A DNA stretch of 64,000 nt from Bacteroidales bacterium (GCA_017539645.1 JAFYCM010000098.1:1-64000); one strand, 5' to 3'. Shown: positions 24,781-34,378, counted from the first letter of the stretch. Numbers and translations: made by a program. The notes: generated by a model from the sequence alone, not told the origin.

Positions 24781-25803
24781 ATGGGACTCTTCTCGTTCCT
24801 TTCGCAAGAGTTGGCCATGGACCTTGGCACAGCCAACACCATCATTATCTTCAACGATAAGATTGTTGTTGACGAGCCATCAATCGTAGCCCTCGACCGC
24901 CATACCGATCAAACAATCGCTATTGGTCAGAAAGCTCGCCAGATGCATGGCAAGACTCATGAAAATATTTACACCATACGCCCGTTGCACGATGGTGTGA
25001 TAGCCGACTTCAACGCTGCCGAAAAGATGATTCGTGGCATGATAAAGATGTTGCCACAACCGAAACTTTTCAACCCATCACTCACGATGGTTATCTGCGT
25101 GCCTTCTGGCTCTACCGAAGTTGAGCTCCGTGCTGTGCGCGACTCGGCTGAACATGCCGGCGGTCGTGAAGTTTACATGATTTACGAGCCAATGGCTGCG
25201 GCTATAGGTATCGGTATAGACGTAGAAGCTCCGCAAGGCAACATGGTTGTCGACATAGGCGGTGGTACGACCGAAATTGCGGTAATCTCGCTCGGTGGCA
25301 TCGTAACTAATAAGAGCATACGTATTGCTGGTGATGAACTCACCAATGATATTATGGAGTATATGCGTCGTCAGCATAATATTAAGATTGGCGAACGCAC
25401 GGCGGAGGAAATCAAGATTCGCGTAGGTTCTGCACTTCCCGACCTTGAGACTCCACCCGACGACTTCATCGTACAAGGTCCTAACCAGATGACCGCTCTG
25501 CCAATTGAAGTTCCAGTTAGCTATCAGGAGATCTCGCACGCGTTGGAGAAATCGGTTGCAAAAATCGAAACCGCTGTTCTCTCGGCTCTCGAGCAGACGC
25601 CTCCTGAACTCTATGCCGACATTGTGAACAATGGCATTTACCTCACTGGTGGTGGTGCATTGCTTCGTGGACTTGCAAAACGTTTGACCGACAAGATCAA
25701 TATTACGTTCCACATTGCCGAGAACCCACTTCATTCAGTAGCTATCGGCACTGGCATAGCATTGAAGAATCGTCATCGCGGATTGCCTTATCTCATCCGC
25801 TGA
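24781..25803 (+). CDS. mreB: Rod-shape-determining protein MreB
   Basis: 340 aa, the family length. Actin-fold nucleotide motifs are clear: ELAMDLGTANTIIIFNDKIVVDEPS, AIGQKARQMHGKTHEN, VVDIGGGTTEIAVISLGGIV, and LTGGGALLRGLAKRLTDKI. MreB forms filaments under the inner membrane that guide cell-wall elongation. The gene lies 11 bases downstream of the IMP cyclohydrolase gene. A strong hairpin terminator lies between it and mreC, so its transcript is probably partly uncoupled from the rest of the shape genes. Confidence 0.97.
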   Translation: MGLFSFLSQELAMDLGTANTIIIFNDKIVVDEPSIVALDRHTDQTIAIGQKARQMHGKTHENIYTIRPLHDGVIADFNAAEKMIRGMIKMLPQPKLFNPSLTMVICVPSGSTEVELRAVRDSAEHAGGREVYMIYEPMAAAIGIGIDVEAPQGNMVVDIGGGTTEIAVISLGGIVTNKSIRIAGDELTNDIMEYMRRQHNIKIGERTAEEIKIRVGSALPDLETPPDDFIVQGPNQMTALPIEVPVSYQEISHALEKSVAKIETAVLSALEQTPPELYADIVNNGIYLTGGGALLRGLAKRLTDKINITFHIAENPLHSVAIGTGIALKNRHRGLPYLIR

Positions 25804-25819
25804 TTGGCACAAAATAGAG

Positions 25820-25858
25820 AGAGTCGGCTGCTGCACTATGCACTTGCCGACTCTTTTT
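25820..25858 (+). terminator. Terminator between mreB and mreC
   Basis: AGAGTCGGC (25820-25828) and GCCGACTCT (25846-25854) form a perfect 9-bp stem followed by TTTTT. An in-frame ATG for mreC (25838) lies inside its loop and is therefore unlikely to be the true start. Confidence 0.75.
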
Positions 25859-25897
25859 GCTTTTGGATATTACGTATCACTATTTATACGAAATACA

Positions 25898-26731
25898 TTG
25901 CGTAACTTCTTCTATTTCATAGCGAAACACGCAACGTTCATATACTTCCTCATTCTCGAGGGTATATGTTTGGCGCTTCTTTTCAACTTCAACGACTACC
26001 AACGTTCGTCGTTCTTCAGTTCGTCGAACAGAGTGTGCGCTTCGGTGTATAGCATCAGCAACAGCATAACGCAATACTTCGGCTTGCGCACTGAAAATTT
26101 GCGCCTCTCGGAAGAGAATATTAAACTAAGCAACAAGATTGACCAGTTGCAGCAGCAGTTGGCGTCGATTACCGACACTTTGTCGCGCAAACTCGTAATC
26201 GACAATGACCGCTATTTTGTATACACATCGGGCAATGTGATAAACCGCACCATAAACCGTAGCCGCAACTTCTTGACGGCCGACGTAGGTAAGAAATCGG
26301 GTATTAGCGACAATATGATTGTGGTCGACGAATCCGGCGTAATAGGTATGGTGACGGCCACATCGGAGCATTTTTGTACCATATTGCCTATAATAAATAA
26401 TGCATCGCGCTTGTCGGCAAAAATCAAGAAGTCGGGTTTCCACGGACAGATTGTGTGGAACGAAGTTTCGTACAGACAAGCTATTATGGAGGACGTTCCA
26501 GAGCACGCATCTGTTGCTGTGGGCGACAGCGTTGTGACGAGCGGCTCATCGAGCTATTATCCTGAGAATCTCTACATAGGTAAAATCTCCGAAGTTGAGA
26601 TGGACCGAAACGGTGGCTTCTATCGTTTGACAATCGACTTGGCAGTGGACTACAATTCGGTGTCGCAAGTGAAATTTATACGCAATAAACGAGCTGACGA
26701 ACAGCGCGCTCTTGAGGAGGGACAACAATGA
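25898..26731 (+). CDS. mreC: Rod-shape-determining protein MreC
   Basis: TTG 25898 is chosen as start (encoding M-RNFFYFIAKHATFIYF), which agrees with the Bacteroidetes MreC N-terminus 'MRN..NF..KH'. The ATG 60 bases upstream lies in the terminator loop. The 277-aa product has one N-terminal membrane segment (FIYFLILEGICLALLF), a periplasmic coiled coil (ENLRLSEENIKLSNKIDQLQQQLA) and a beta-rich domain (FLTADVGKKSGISDNMIVV, GVIGMVTATS). MreC links MreB to MrdA. It overlaps mreD by 4 bases. Confidence 0.93.
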   Translation: MRNFFYFIAKHATFIYFLILEGICLALLFNFNDYQRSSFFSSSNRVCASVYSISNSITQYFGLRTENLRLSEENIKLSNKIDQLQQQLASITDTLSRKLVIDNDRYFVYTSGNVINRTINRSRNFLTADVGKKSGISDNMIVVDESGVIGMVTATSEHFCTILPIINNASRLSAKIKKSGFHGQIVWNEVSYRQAIMEDVPEHASVAVGDSVVTSGSSSYYPENLYIGKISEVEMDRNGGFYRLTIDLAVDYNSVSQVKFIRNKRADEQRALEEGQQ

Positions 26732-27258
26732 CAAACACTCAGAACCTTATCCGCATTGCGCTGATTTTTATCGTGTCGATAGTGGCGCAGCTGCTCATAT
26801 TCAATAATTTGCAATTTCTCGGATTCGTCAATCCATATATATACGTACTTATAGTTATGACGCTTCCTTTGGGCGCATCTACGGGTACGATAATGACAAT
26901 AGGCTTCTTGGCGGGCTTGATAATCGATATGTTTTGCGATACGCCAGGCATGCACGCCGGTTCGATGGTGCTTGTGGGATTTCTGCGTCAATACATACTG
27001 AAATTCATCGCCTTGCACAACGACTATACGCTCGACGCCATGCCCGACATACGAACCTACGATACCGCGTGGTACTTGAAATATGCCACGTTGATGGTTG
27101 CCGTACATCATATCACGCTATTTTCGCTCGAACAGTTCGACACACTATTCTTTTGGCCTACACTACTTCGAATCATACTTAGCATACTATTTACGCTAAT
27201 ATTTATAGTGCTTATACAGATGCTCGTGCCGATAGGTTCGAAGGGCAAACGCATGTAA
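26728..27258 (+). CDS. mreD: Rod-shape-determining protein MreD
   Basis: 176 aa with about five hydrophobic segments (LIRIALIFIVSIVAQLLIF, PYIYVLIVMTLPLG, LAGLIIDMF, YATLMVAVHHITLF, LSILFTLIFIVLIQMLVP), as expected for MreD in the inner membrane. The start overlaps the stop of mreC (ATGA), and the mrdA gene follows after 15 bases. It is assigned on position and topology; MreD proteins are too variable for motif calls. Confidence 0.88.
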   Translation: MTNTQNLIRIALIFIVSIVAQLLIFNNLQFLGFVNPYIYVLIVMTLPLGASTGTIMTIGFLAGLIIDMFCDTPGMHAGSMVLVGFLRQYILKFIALHNDYTLDAMPDIRTYDTAWYLKYATLMVAVHHITLFSLEQFDTLFFWPTLLRIILSILFTLIFIVLIQMLVPIGSKGKRM

Positions 27259-27273
27259 GACTGTAGCATAATT

Positions 27274-29109
27274 ATGTATACAAACCGCAAATACATAATA
27301 GAGGCTTTTATGGCATTGGTGGCGCTCGTTATCGTCATCAAGCTATTCTACGTGCAGGTTGTCAGCGATACGTATAAGACTTCGGCGGACAGCAACTCGC
27401 AGCGCAAAGAGGTCATTTATCCGTCGCGCGGACTCATATACGACCGCAATGGCAAGTTGCTCGTGTCGAATCAGGCGGTGTACGACATAATGATTATCCC
27501 GCGCGAGGTTCACGAATTCGACAGCGTCGATTTTTGCAATACTGTGGGTATAGATATGCCTACGTTGCGCTACTACTTTAGCAATCTCCACCGCGACATT
27601 CGTCGCCATAGAACTTCGATATACAAATCATCGGTATTTATAAAACAGCTATCGAGCGAACGCTACGCCATGCTGCAAGAGAAACTCTACAAAATGCCGG
27701 GTTTCTACGGTCAGCGACGTACGCTTCGTAAATATGAATATCCCGTTGCGGCTCACGTGCTTGGCTATGTGGGCGAGGTGAACGAGGGCATCATAAATAA
27801 AAATAGTTACTACGAACAAGGCGACTACATTGGCATCAGTGGCATAGAGAGTAGTTTCGAGGAATATTTACGCGGGCAAAAAGGCATAAACTACCTCATG
27901 GTGGACGTGCTTGGCTTGGTGAAAGGTCACGTGCAAGATGGTGCGCTCGACACGGTAGCTATATCGGGCAAAGACCTCACTCTTTCGCTCGATGTGGAGT
28001 TGCAGGAATATGGCGAACGGCTTATGCGAGGCAAAACAGGTAGCATCGTTGCCATAAAGCCATCTACGGGCGAGATACTCTGTATGGTCTCTGCACCAAG
28101 CTACGATCCATCACTACTTATTGGCCGCGACCGCTCGGTTAACTTTCCTATTCTCAGCAACGACCCTGCAAAACCACTCTTCAACCGAGCCATTCAAGCT
28201 TGGTATCCTCCAGGATCGACATTCAAGACCATCAATGCACTCATTGGCTTAGGCGAAGGCATAATTACACCCACCACGCGCTATCCATGTAACTTCGGTT
28301 ACACCGTTGGACGCTTCCACATGGGCTGCCACGGACACTTCTCGCCACTCGACTTGCGACTAGCTATACAGCACTCGTGCAACGGCTATTTTGCCGCCGA
28401 GTTCCGCGCTATTCTCGATAATAAAAAATTCGCCAATTGTCACGAAGCTCTCGATGTGTGGAAAGATCATCTCGTTCGCTTTGGTCTCGGCTATAAGTTG
28501 GGCATAGATATAGCCAATGAAAACCGCGGTTTCGTTCCTAATGCCAATTACTACGACAAGGTGAAGGGCAAAGGTTGGAACTCGCTTGGCGTAGTGTCGC
28601 TCTCTATTGGTCAGGGAGAATTGCTACTTACGCCTATTCAACTTGCCAATGTTGCAGCTACTATTGCCAACCGAGGTTGGTTCTACACACCTCATGTAGT
28701 TCACCATATCGAAGGCGAAGAAATTGATAGTCTCTATCGAACAAAACGCGAAACTGGCATACCGGCCGAATACTTCGACGTGATTCAAGATGGTATGGAG
28801 GCAGCTGTTTGGGGCGCTGATGGCGGCACTGCTCATGGCGCACAGCTGAAGGATATTCGCGTATGTGGCAAAACAGGTACGGCGCAAAATCCGCACGGCA
28901 AAGACCATTCGATATTTATGTCGTTTGCGCCGCGCGAGAATCCCGAGATTGCCATTTCGGTTTATGTAGAAAACGGCGGTTTCGGTGCTACTTGGGCAGT
29001 GCCTATTGGCGGTTTGATGATAGAAAAATACCTCAACGGCGAGATTTCGCAAGAGCGCCAATGGGTTGAAAAACGAATTTTAGACGCAGAAATAAATGCT
29101 GGGCAATAA
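27274..29109 (+). CDS. mrdA: Penicillin-binding protein 2 (MrdA)
   Basis: 611 aa. One N-terminal membrane segment is followed by a dimerisation domain with YPSRGLIYDRNGKLL and a transpeptidase domain. The catalytic motifs are visible: YPPGSTFKTINAL (SxxK), HSCNGYF (SxN) and CGKTGTAQNPHG (KTG). It cross-links peptidoglycan in the periplasm during elongation, with RodA. It lies between mreD and rodA, and overlaps rodA by 14 bases, so translation is coupled. Confidence 0.96.
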   Translation: MYTNRKYIIEAFMALVALVIVIKLFYVQVVSDTYKTSADSNSQRKEVIYPSRGLIYDRNGKLLVSNQAVYDIMIIPREVHEFDSVDFCNTVGIDMPTLRYYFSNLHRDIRRHRTSIYKSSVFIKQLSSERYAMLQEKLYKMPGFYGQRRTLRKYEYPVAAHVLGYVGEVNEGIINKNSYYEQGDYIGISGIESSFEEYLRGQKGINYLMVDVLGLVKGHVQDGALDTVAISGKDLTLSLDVELQEYGERLMRGKTGSIVAIKPSTGEILCMVSAPSYDPSLLIGRDRSVNFPILSNDPAKPLFNRAIQAWYPPGSTFKTINALIGLGEGIITPTTRYPCNFGYTVGRFHMGCHGHFSPLDLRLAIQHSCNGYFAAEFRAILDNKKFANCHEALDVWKDHLVRFGLGYKLGIDIANENRGFVPNANYYDKVKGKGWNSLGVVSLSIGQGELLLTPIQLANVAATIANRGWFYTPHVVHHIEGEEIDSLYRTKRETGIPAEYFDVIQDGMEAAVWGADGGTAHGAQLKDIRVCGKTGTAQNPHGKDHSIFMSFAPRENPEIAISVYVENGGFGATWAVPIGGLMIEKYLNGEISQERQWVEKRILDAEINAGQ

Positions 29110-30526
29110 TCCATATCGCAAAGGTATCGACTGGTGGATGGTGCTACTCTATGTGGCACTTGTCGGTTTCGGGTGGGCAAACCTCTATGCTGCCAACTTC
29201 AACCCCGAAACTGGTGTCTTCTTCTCTGTCGATGCTGAATATTTCAAACAACTTGTGTGGATTGGCGTCTCCATCATCAGCGTAAGTATAATTATGATAC
29301 TCGACGCTAAGCTCTACGTGGAGATTAGCACCTTCGTATACATAATATCTATCATACTACTCTTGGTGGTATTGGCGGTGGGCAAGGAGGTCCACGGCGC
29401 AAAAGCGTGGTTCGAGTTAGGTCCGATTCGCTTTCAACCCGTAGAGTTTACAAAACTCGGCACAGCACTACTTATAGCTCGCTTTATGAGCCGCTACAAC
29501 TTTCAATTCACCACAGCTAACGCTTTGAAAATTGGCGGCATACTCTTACTGCCTATAACATTGGTGTTGCTACAAAACGATACTGGTAGTGCGTTGATAT
29601 TCTTCACTTTCCTTCTGCCCATGTTTCGCGAAGGCTTGTCGCCGCACATATTGCTGCTTGGCGTACTTGCTGCCGCTACTGCCATAGCTTCGCTTCTTAT
29701 TGGCGACGAATGGGTTATGGCTATAGTGCTGCTCGTTTCAGCTATGGTCATAACAGTGAAATTCCAAAACAACAACCAACACAACTTCGGCATTTTCGCC
29801 GTGCTTATTGGCATTGGTGCAAGCGCCATGACGTGGGGCATAACTCTCTTGCTGCATAAGCATGTGGAACTCTCTGTTCTGTTTCTCCTCGGAGCTGGCG
29901 TAACTACAATGTTTGTACTCATACGTATGGTTACGCGCCGTTTCTACAGAATATTTATGGTGCTTGTGTATATGTGGGCAGGACTTGCAATGTCGTTCGG
30001 CACAAGCTTCGTTTTTGAGAACGTACTTATAGAGCACCAACGAACACGCATAAACATACTATTCGGCAAGGAAGACGACCCTCTTGGAGCTGGCTACAAC
30101 GTCAATCAGAGTCTCATAGCAATTGGCTCGGGCGGATTTTCTGGCAAAGGCTACTTGCAAGGCACACAAACGAAGTTCAACTTCGTACCAAAGCAGTCGA
30201 CCGACTTCATCTTCTGTACCGTGGGCGAGGAGTGGGGCTTTATGGGAAGTTTCGTTTTGGTGGCGCTATATCTGTTGTTCTTCATGCGCCTCATTACGCT
30301 TGCCGAGAAGCAACATTCGGTGTTTAGTCGCGTCTATGGCTATTGTGTGGCAAGTATATTCTTCTTCCACTTTGCTGTAAACATAAGTATGACCATCGGC
30401 CTTATGCCAGTGATAGGTATTCCGCTGCCATTCTTCAGCTATGGAGGTTCGTCGCTTTGGGGATTCTCCATTCTGCTATTTATATTCTTGAAGCTCGATA
30501 CAAACCGCAACGAGCTAATACGCTGA
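29096..30526 (+). CDS. rodA: Rod shape-determining protein RodA (SEDS glycosyltransferase)
   Basis: 476 aa with many hydrophobic segments. SEDS motifs are seen: GKEVHGAKAWFELGPIRFQPVEFTKLGTALLIA, EDDPLGAGYNVNQSLIAIGSGG, FVPKQSTDFIFCTVGEEWGFMGS, and the C-terminal GIPLPFFSYGGSSLW. RodA polymerises peptidoglycan glycan strands in the inner membrane. The start lies within the 3' end of mrdA, in the usual rodA-after-PBP2 order. An internal loop (~residues 200-290) is longer than in E. coli, which is common in Bacteroidetes. Confidence 0.95.
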   Translation: MLGNNPYRKGIDWWMVLLYVALVGFGWANLYAANFNPETGVFFSVDAEYFKQLVWIGVSIISVSIIMILDAKLYVEISTFVYIISIILLLVVLAVGKEVHGAKAWFELGPIRFQPVEFTKLGTALLIARFMSRYNFQFTTANALKIGGILLLPITLVLLQNDTGSALIFFTFLLPMFREGLSPHILLLGVLAAATAIASLLIGDEWVMAIVLLVSAMVITVKFQNNNQHNFGIFAVLIGIGASAMTWGITLLLHKHVELSVLFLLGAGVTTMFVLIRMVTRRFYRIFMVLVYMWAGLAMSFGTSFVFENVLIEHQRTRINILFGKEDDPLGAGYNVNQSLIAIGSGGFSGKGYLQGTQTKFNFVPKQSTDFIFCTVGEEWGFMGSFVLVALYLLFFMRLITLAEKQHSVFSRVYGYCVASIFFFHFAVNISMTIGLMPVIGIPLPFFSYGGSSLWGFSILLFIFLKLDTNRNELIR

Positions 30527-30544
30527 TACACAAATTTGCGCATC

Positions 30545-31150
30545 ATGAAAAGGTTTGCTTCATATTTTCTGCAAGGCTTGCTCTATTTAGTGCCCATTGC
30601 CGCTACGCTCTACGTTATCTACGTTGCCGTTCGCTATGGTGTGAAGTTTACGCACTTACTCTCGCAAGTCACTGGCACCATGATTCCTGGCTGGATTAGC
30701 ATCGTACTTATAGTGGTAGCCATCGCATTTATAGGCTACATAAGTAAGATGATTATAGCTACGCCCACTGCGCAATTCTTCGACCGACTTATGAAACGAA
30801 TGCCTATCATTCGCTTTGTATATAGCTCCGTACGCGACTTGATGCAGGCTTTCGTGGGCAAACAACGCAAATTCGATTCGCCTGTGCTTGTGCGTATCAG
30901 TTCAGATGGCTCTATTTCCCGTCTTGGCTTCATTACGCAAAACGACCTTAGCCAACTCGGTATTAATAATATGATTTCGGTCTATCTGCCAGGTAGTTAT
31001 GGCATATTGGGAGAGTTGATTATTGTGCCCAAAGAGAACGTGACGCCACTCAATACCAATTCTGCCGAGTTGATGAAATTTATCGTCTCTGGCGGCATAA
31101 CAAACGTTAACGATAATGCGGAAACCGCCGCCGAGCTCAATGCCGATTGA
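30545..31150 (+). CDS. DUF502 family membrane protein
   Basis: The start was set at ATG 30545 (MKRFASYFLQGLLYLVPIAATLYVIYVAV). The 201-aa protein has two to three membrane segments in its first half (LVPIAATLYVIYVAV, ISIVLIVVAIAFIGYIS) and a soluble part with IRFVYSSVRDLMQAFVGKQRKFDSPVLVRIS and GFITQNDLSQLG, the DUF502 pattern. It follows rodA after 18 bases and probably shares its transcript. The function of DUF502 is unknown; a link to the cell envelope is likely from its position. Confidence 0.85.
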   Translation: MKRFASYFLQGLLYLVPIAATLYVIYVAVRYGVKFTHLLSQVTGTMIPGWISIVLIVVAIAFIGYISKMIIATPTAQFFDRLMKRMPIIRFVYSSVRDLMQAFVGKQRKFDSPVLVRISSDGSISRLGFITQNDLSQLGINNMISVYLPGSYGILGELIIVPKENVTPLNTNSAELMKFIVSGGITNVNDNAETAAELNAD

Positions 31151-31270
31151 GATTCTGCACATTCTACCTATGTAGAAAGACGCGCAACTTCGCAAAAAAA
31201 CTCACATCATCACTTTTATCTAATGGATAATTGCAGTATTTTCGCGGCGTTTTTAGTCTGGTAGAGACTG

Positions 31271-31819
31271 ATGAAAACGGACGATAACGCATTGCGCATA
31301 CAATACAAGAGTTTAGCCAACGGTGAACATCAATTCAAGTTTGATATTCATCGCGATTTCTTTGAGACTCTCGAAGATTCGCTCATAGACGATGGCGACT
31401 TTGTGGTCAACTTGGAGATGACCAAGACCGACCAAATGCTTAAGATGCGTTTCGATATTTCGGGCGTCATACATACCACTTGCGATGTCTGCCTCGACCC
31501 TATGGACTATGTAGTAGACCATTGTGGTGGCGACATAATAGCAAAGTTTGGTGACCACGAAGAAGAGATCTCGGAAGAACTCTACATGATAGACGAAAAC
31601 GAAAATGATATTTCTGTTGCTCAATATGTATATGAATTTATAGCGGTAGCGATGCCGATAAGATTCAAACACGAGGAGGATGCCGATGGTAATTCGCTCT
31701 GCAACCCCGAGATGATAAAAAAGCTTCAGCAATATTCGGCTAATAAAGAAACAAAAGCTCCAAGTACCGACCCGCGATGGGACGCGCTGAAAGGCTTAGT
31801 AAATAAAAACAACAATTAA
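31271..31819 (+). CDS. yceD: YceD/DUF177 family protein
   Basis: 182 aa. The C-terminal half has the family pattern: a Cys pair within THTTCDVCLDPMDY, then IDENENDISVAQYVYEFIAVAMPI, then PRWDALKGL. YceD is known in other bacteria to be coupled to rpmF and to 23S rRNA accumulation. Here rpmF follows after 12 bases, the conserved order. The acidic character and lack of signals agree with a cytosolic role in ribosome assembly. A Bacteroidetes-like -7 box (TATTTTCG, one mismatch) lies shortly upstream. Confidence 0.85.
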   Translation: MKTDDNALRIQYKSLANGEHQFKFDIHRDFFETLEDSLIDDGDFVVNLEMTKTDQMLKMRFDISGVIHTTCDVCLDPMDYVVDHCGGDIIAKFGDHEEEISEELYMIDENENDISVAQYVYEFIAVAMPIRFKHEEDADGNSLCNPEMIKKLQQYSANKETKAPSTDPRWDALKGLVNKNNN

Positions 31820-31831
31820 TAATTAAGTAAG

Positions 31832-32017
31832 ATGGCACATCCTAAACGTAAACATTCGAAAACTCGCCGCGACAAGCGTAGAACTCACTACAAGGCAGTA
31901 GCTCCAGCTCTTGGTGTTTGCTCAAATTGTGGTGCTACCATCAAACTTCACACTGTATGTGGTGAATGCGGCTATTATCGTGGTAAGTTGGCTATCGAAA
32001 AAGAGGCTGCAGTCTAA
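31832..32017 (+). CDS. rpmF: 50S ribosomal protein L32
   Basis: 61 aa, the family length. It begins MAHPKRKHSKTRRDKRRTHYK and carries a zinc ribbon formed by CSNCG and CGECGYY. It is preceded by yceD in the conserved order and followed by a terminator hairpin. In many related genomes fabH follows rpmF; here fabH lies 24 kb away. Confidence 0.97.
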   Translation: MAHPKRKHSKTRRDKRRTHYKAVAPALGVCSNCGATIKLHTVCGECGYYRGKLAIEKEAAV

Positions 32018-32043
32018 TTTTCGACCAACATTTCTGCGATATG

Positions 32044-32085
32044 GAATTTGCCTCCGGAACGTCTGTTTCGGGGGCAAATTCTGTT
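32044..32085 (+). terminator. Terminator after rpmF
   Basis: GAATTTGCC (32044-32052) and GGCAAATTC (32073-32081) make a perfect 9-bp stem with a further GC-rich inner pair, followed by TGTTTT. Confidence 0.65.
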
Positions 32086-32178
32086 TTGGAGGGTGGCGTT
32101 CTGCAATAGAAATTATTTATGCAACCAACTTTCAATATTCAATTTCTAAATTTGGGCTACATATAAATATGAAATCTC

Positions 32179-33549
32179 ATGGGAGCCAAAACGAGAGTTG
32201 TATACGTATGCCGCGAGTGTGGCGCCGAATCGCCTAAATGGGTCGGACGCTGTGCGCAATGCGGTCAATGGAATACTTTTACCGAAGAGCAAATTGTCGT
32301 TGATAAAACGTCTGTTTCGAGCAAATCAACGGCTGTGGGTGGCACGGTTCACCCGATAAAACTACGCGAAGTAGAGGTAAAAGAGATTCAGCGTAGCACC
32401 ACTTCCAATGGCGAACTCGACCGCGTGCTTGGTGGCGGCATCGTGCCAGGTTCTATCGTGCTTATAGGCGGCGAACCAGGCATAGGTAAATCGACACTCG
32501 TGCTTCAGATGGCGCTATCTATACCGCAAAAACAGATTTTGTACGTGTCGGGCGAAGAGAGCGTGGTGCAAATAAAACTTCGTGCCGAGCGCATTCGTGG
32601 TGTGTCGCAAGACAACTGCCATGTTGTGAGCGATACCTCCATCGACCGCCTTACGCAGCATATCGACACCGTCAAGCCAGACATCGTGGTAATCGACTCC
32701 ATTCAGACTATGGAAACCGAGCGCATCGATTCGTTCCCAGGTAGCATCTCGCAAATCAAAGAGTGTACGGCTATGCTTATGCGCATTGCTAAAGAGAATT
32801 CACTGCCAATAATATTGATTGGCCATATAAATAAGGATGGACAACTTGCCGGTCCTAAGATTCTCGAGCACATGGTCGACGTTGTGCTGCAATTCGAAGG
32901 CGATCGCAATCACATGTATCGCATCTTGCGCTCAATAAAAAACCGCTTCGGCTCCACCAACGAAATAGGCATCTTCGAAATGCTTGGCGACGGCTTGCGC
33001 GAGGTGACTAATCCATCGGAAATGCTGCTTACCGAATATTCGCAAGAACTCAGCGGTATAGCAATAGCAGCCGCCATGGAAGGCTTGCGCCCATTTTTGA
33101 TAGAAACTCAAGCACTAACCTCAACCGCTGCATACGGCACGCCTCAGCGCTCTGCAACTGGCTTCGACCTTCGCCGATTGAATATGCTCCTTGCCGTGCT
33201 TGAGAAACGTGCAGGCTTCAAACTCGCCTCCAAAGATGTGTTCCTGAATATTGCTGGTGGCATTCGTGTAAGCGATCCCGCCATCGACCTCAGCGTGGCA
33301 GCCTCGATACTTTCGTCAAATACCGATATGTGTTTGCCCAAAGGCACATGTTTGACAGGTGAAATAGGACTCTCGGGCGAAATTCGTCCAGTAAATAGAA
33401 TAGAGCAGCGCGTAGCTGAGGCGGCAAAACTTGGCTTCAATAGGATAATTATTCCTAACTATTCGCATCGCTTGCCACTTAGCAACTACGACATAAAAGT
33501 GCATCAGGTCTCGCGCCTCGATGAAGCCTTCAGAATTCTATTTGGCTAA
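32179..33549 (+). CDS. radA: DNA repair protein RadA
   Basis: 456 aa. The order of parts is that of RadA: a zinc finger (YVCRECGAESPKWVGRCAQCGQWNTF), a RecA-like ATPase with Walker A GGEPGIGKSTLVLQ and VSGEES, the RadA-specific KNRFGSTNEIGIFEM and a C-terminal Lon-protease-like domain (GGIRVSDPAIDLSVAASILSS, GEIGLSGEIRPV). It promotes branch migration in homologous recombination. The gene is transcribed alone after the rpmF terminator. Confidence 0.97.
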   Translation: MGAKTRVVYVCRECGAESPKWVGRCAQCGQWNTFTEEQIVVDKTSVSSKSTAVGGTVHPIKLREVEVKEIQRSTTSNGELDRVLGGGIVPGSIVLIGGEPGIGKSTLVLQMALSIPQKQILYVSGEESVVQIKLRAERIRGVSQDNCHVVSDTSIDRLTQHIDTVKPDIVVIDSIQTMETERIDSFPGSISQIKECTAMLMRIAKENSLPIILIGHINKDGQLAGPKILEHMVDVVLQFEGDRNHMYRILRSIKNRFGSTNEIGIFEMLGDGLREVTNPSEMLLTEYSQELSGIAIAAAMEGLRPFLIETQALTSTAAYGTPQRSATGFDLRRLNMLLAVLEKRAGFKLASKDVFLNIAGGIRVSDPAIDLSVAASILSSNTDMCLPKGTCLTGEIGLSGEIRPVNRIEQRVAEAAKLGFNRIIIPNYSHRLPLSNYDIKVHQVSRLDEAFRILFG

Positions 33550-33694
33550 CATCTTCTCATGACATAAGTATTAAAATTTCTGAATATTTATGTCGTAGAG
33601 AATACACCTATATAATAATCTGTAACTTAGGGCATGAAGGTCAACAGATTATTAACCGTAGTGGCAATTATTTGCCGCTCTAATACTTAGCCTT

Positions 33695-34378
33695 ATGGAA
33701 ACAAAGAAAACGCCCAAAGTAAATCTCGAGAACAAGAAGATTCTGTTCACTGAGATTGGTTTAGCTATTTCGTTAGGTATTGTGCTTGTGGCTTTTGAGT
33801 GGACATCACGTGATGTTCAGATCGTCATTAACGCACAGCCCGATCCGTTCACCGTAGAGGAAGATTTGGTGCCTGTTACCACGCAAGAAGAGCAGCTCAA
33901 ACTCACTCCTCCACCTCCTAAATTGGCTGACATCATTAAGATTGTCGATGATGATGCAGAAATCGATGACGACCTTGAACTAATTAATTCTGAAATTGAT
34001 GACGATACAGAAATAGTATTCTCGGATATTTTGGCAGAAGACGAGGAAGAAGATACAGAGGATGCCATCTTCTTTACCGCCGAAGAAATGCCAATATTCC
34101 CAGGCGGCGAAAGCGCTCTTATGAAATTCCTTGCGCAGTCTGTAAATTACCCAGCGATAGCTCAAGACAACGGAGTGCAAGGTCGAGTCTTTGTATCGTT
34201 TGTAATAGATAAAAATGGCGATGTTACCGATGTAAAAGTAATGCGACCAACAGATCCAAACTTAGACAAAGAGGCCATTCGCGTAGTGAAATCGATGCCT
34301 AAGTGGACGCCTGGCAAACAGCGTGGCAAAGCTGTCAAGGTTTCATACACAGTGCCAATCAACTTCGTGCTAAAATAG
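33695..34378 (+). CDS. tonB: Energy-transducing TonB protein 1
   Basis: 227 aa. One N-terminal membrane anchor (FTEIGLAISLGIVLVAFEW) is followed by a short proline stretch (KLTPPPPKLAD), an acidic spacer (~residues 85-130) and the TonB C-terminal domain: FPGGESALMKFLAQSVNYPAIAQDNGVQGRVFVSFVIDKNGDV, ending in SYTVPINFVLK. It carries energy from ExbBD to outer-membrane receptors. It has its own terminator, and a near-identical paralogue follows. Confidence 0.93.
   Translation: METKKTPKVNLENKKILFTEIGLAISLGIVLVAFEWTSRDVQIVINAQPDPFTVEEDLVPVTTQEEQLKLTPPPPKLADIIKIVDDDAEIDDDLELINSEIDDDTEIVFSDILAEDEEEDTEDAIFFTAEEMPIFPGGESALMKFLAQSVNYPAIAQDNGVQGRVFVSFVIDKNGDVTDVKVMRPTDPNLDKEAIRVVKSMPKWTPGKQRGKAVKVSYTVPINFVLK

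Noticed and set aside
25838-25897. ATG-started N-terminal extension of MreC (20 residues)
   Set aside because: The ATG lies in the loop of the mreB terminator, and the residues do not match the MreC N-terminus; TTG 25898 does.
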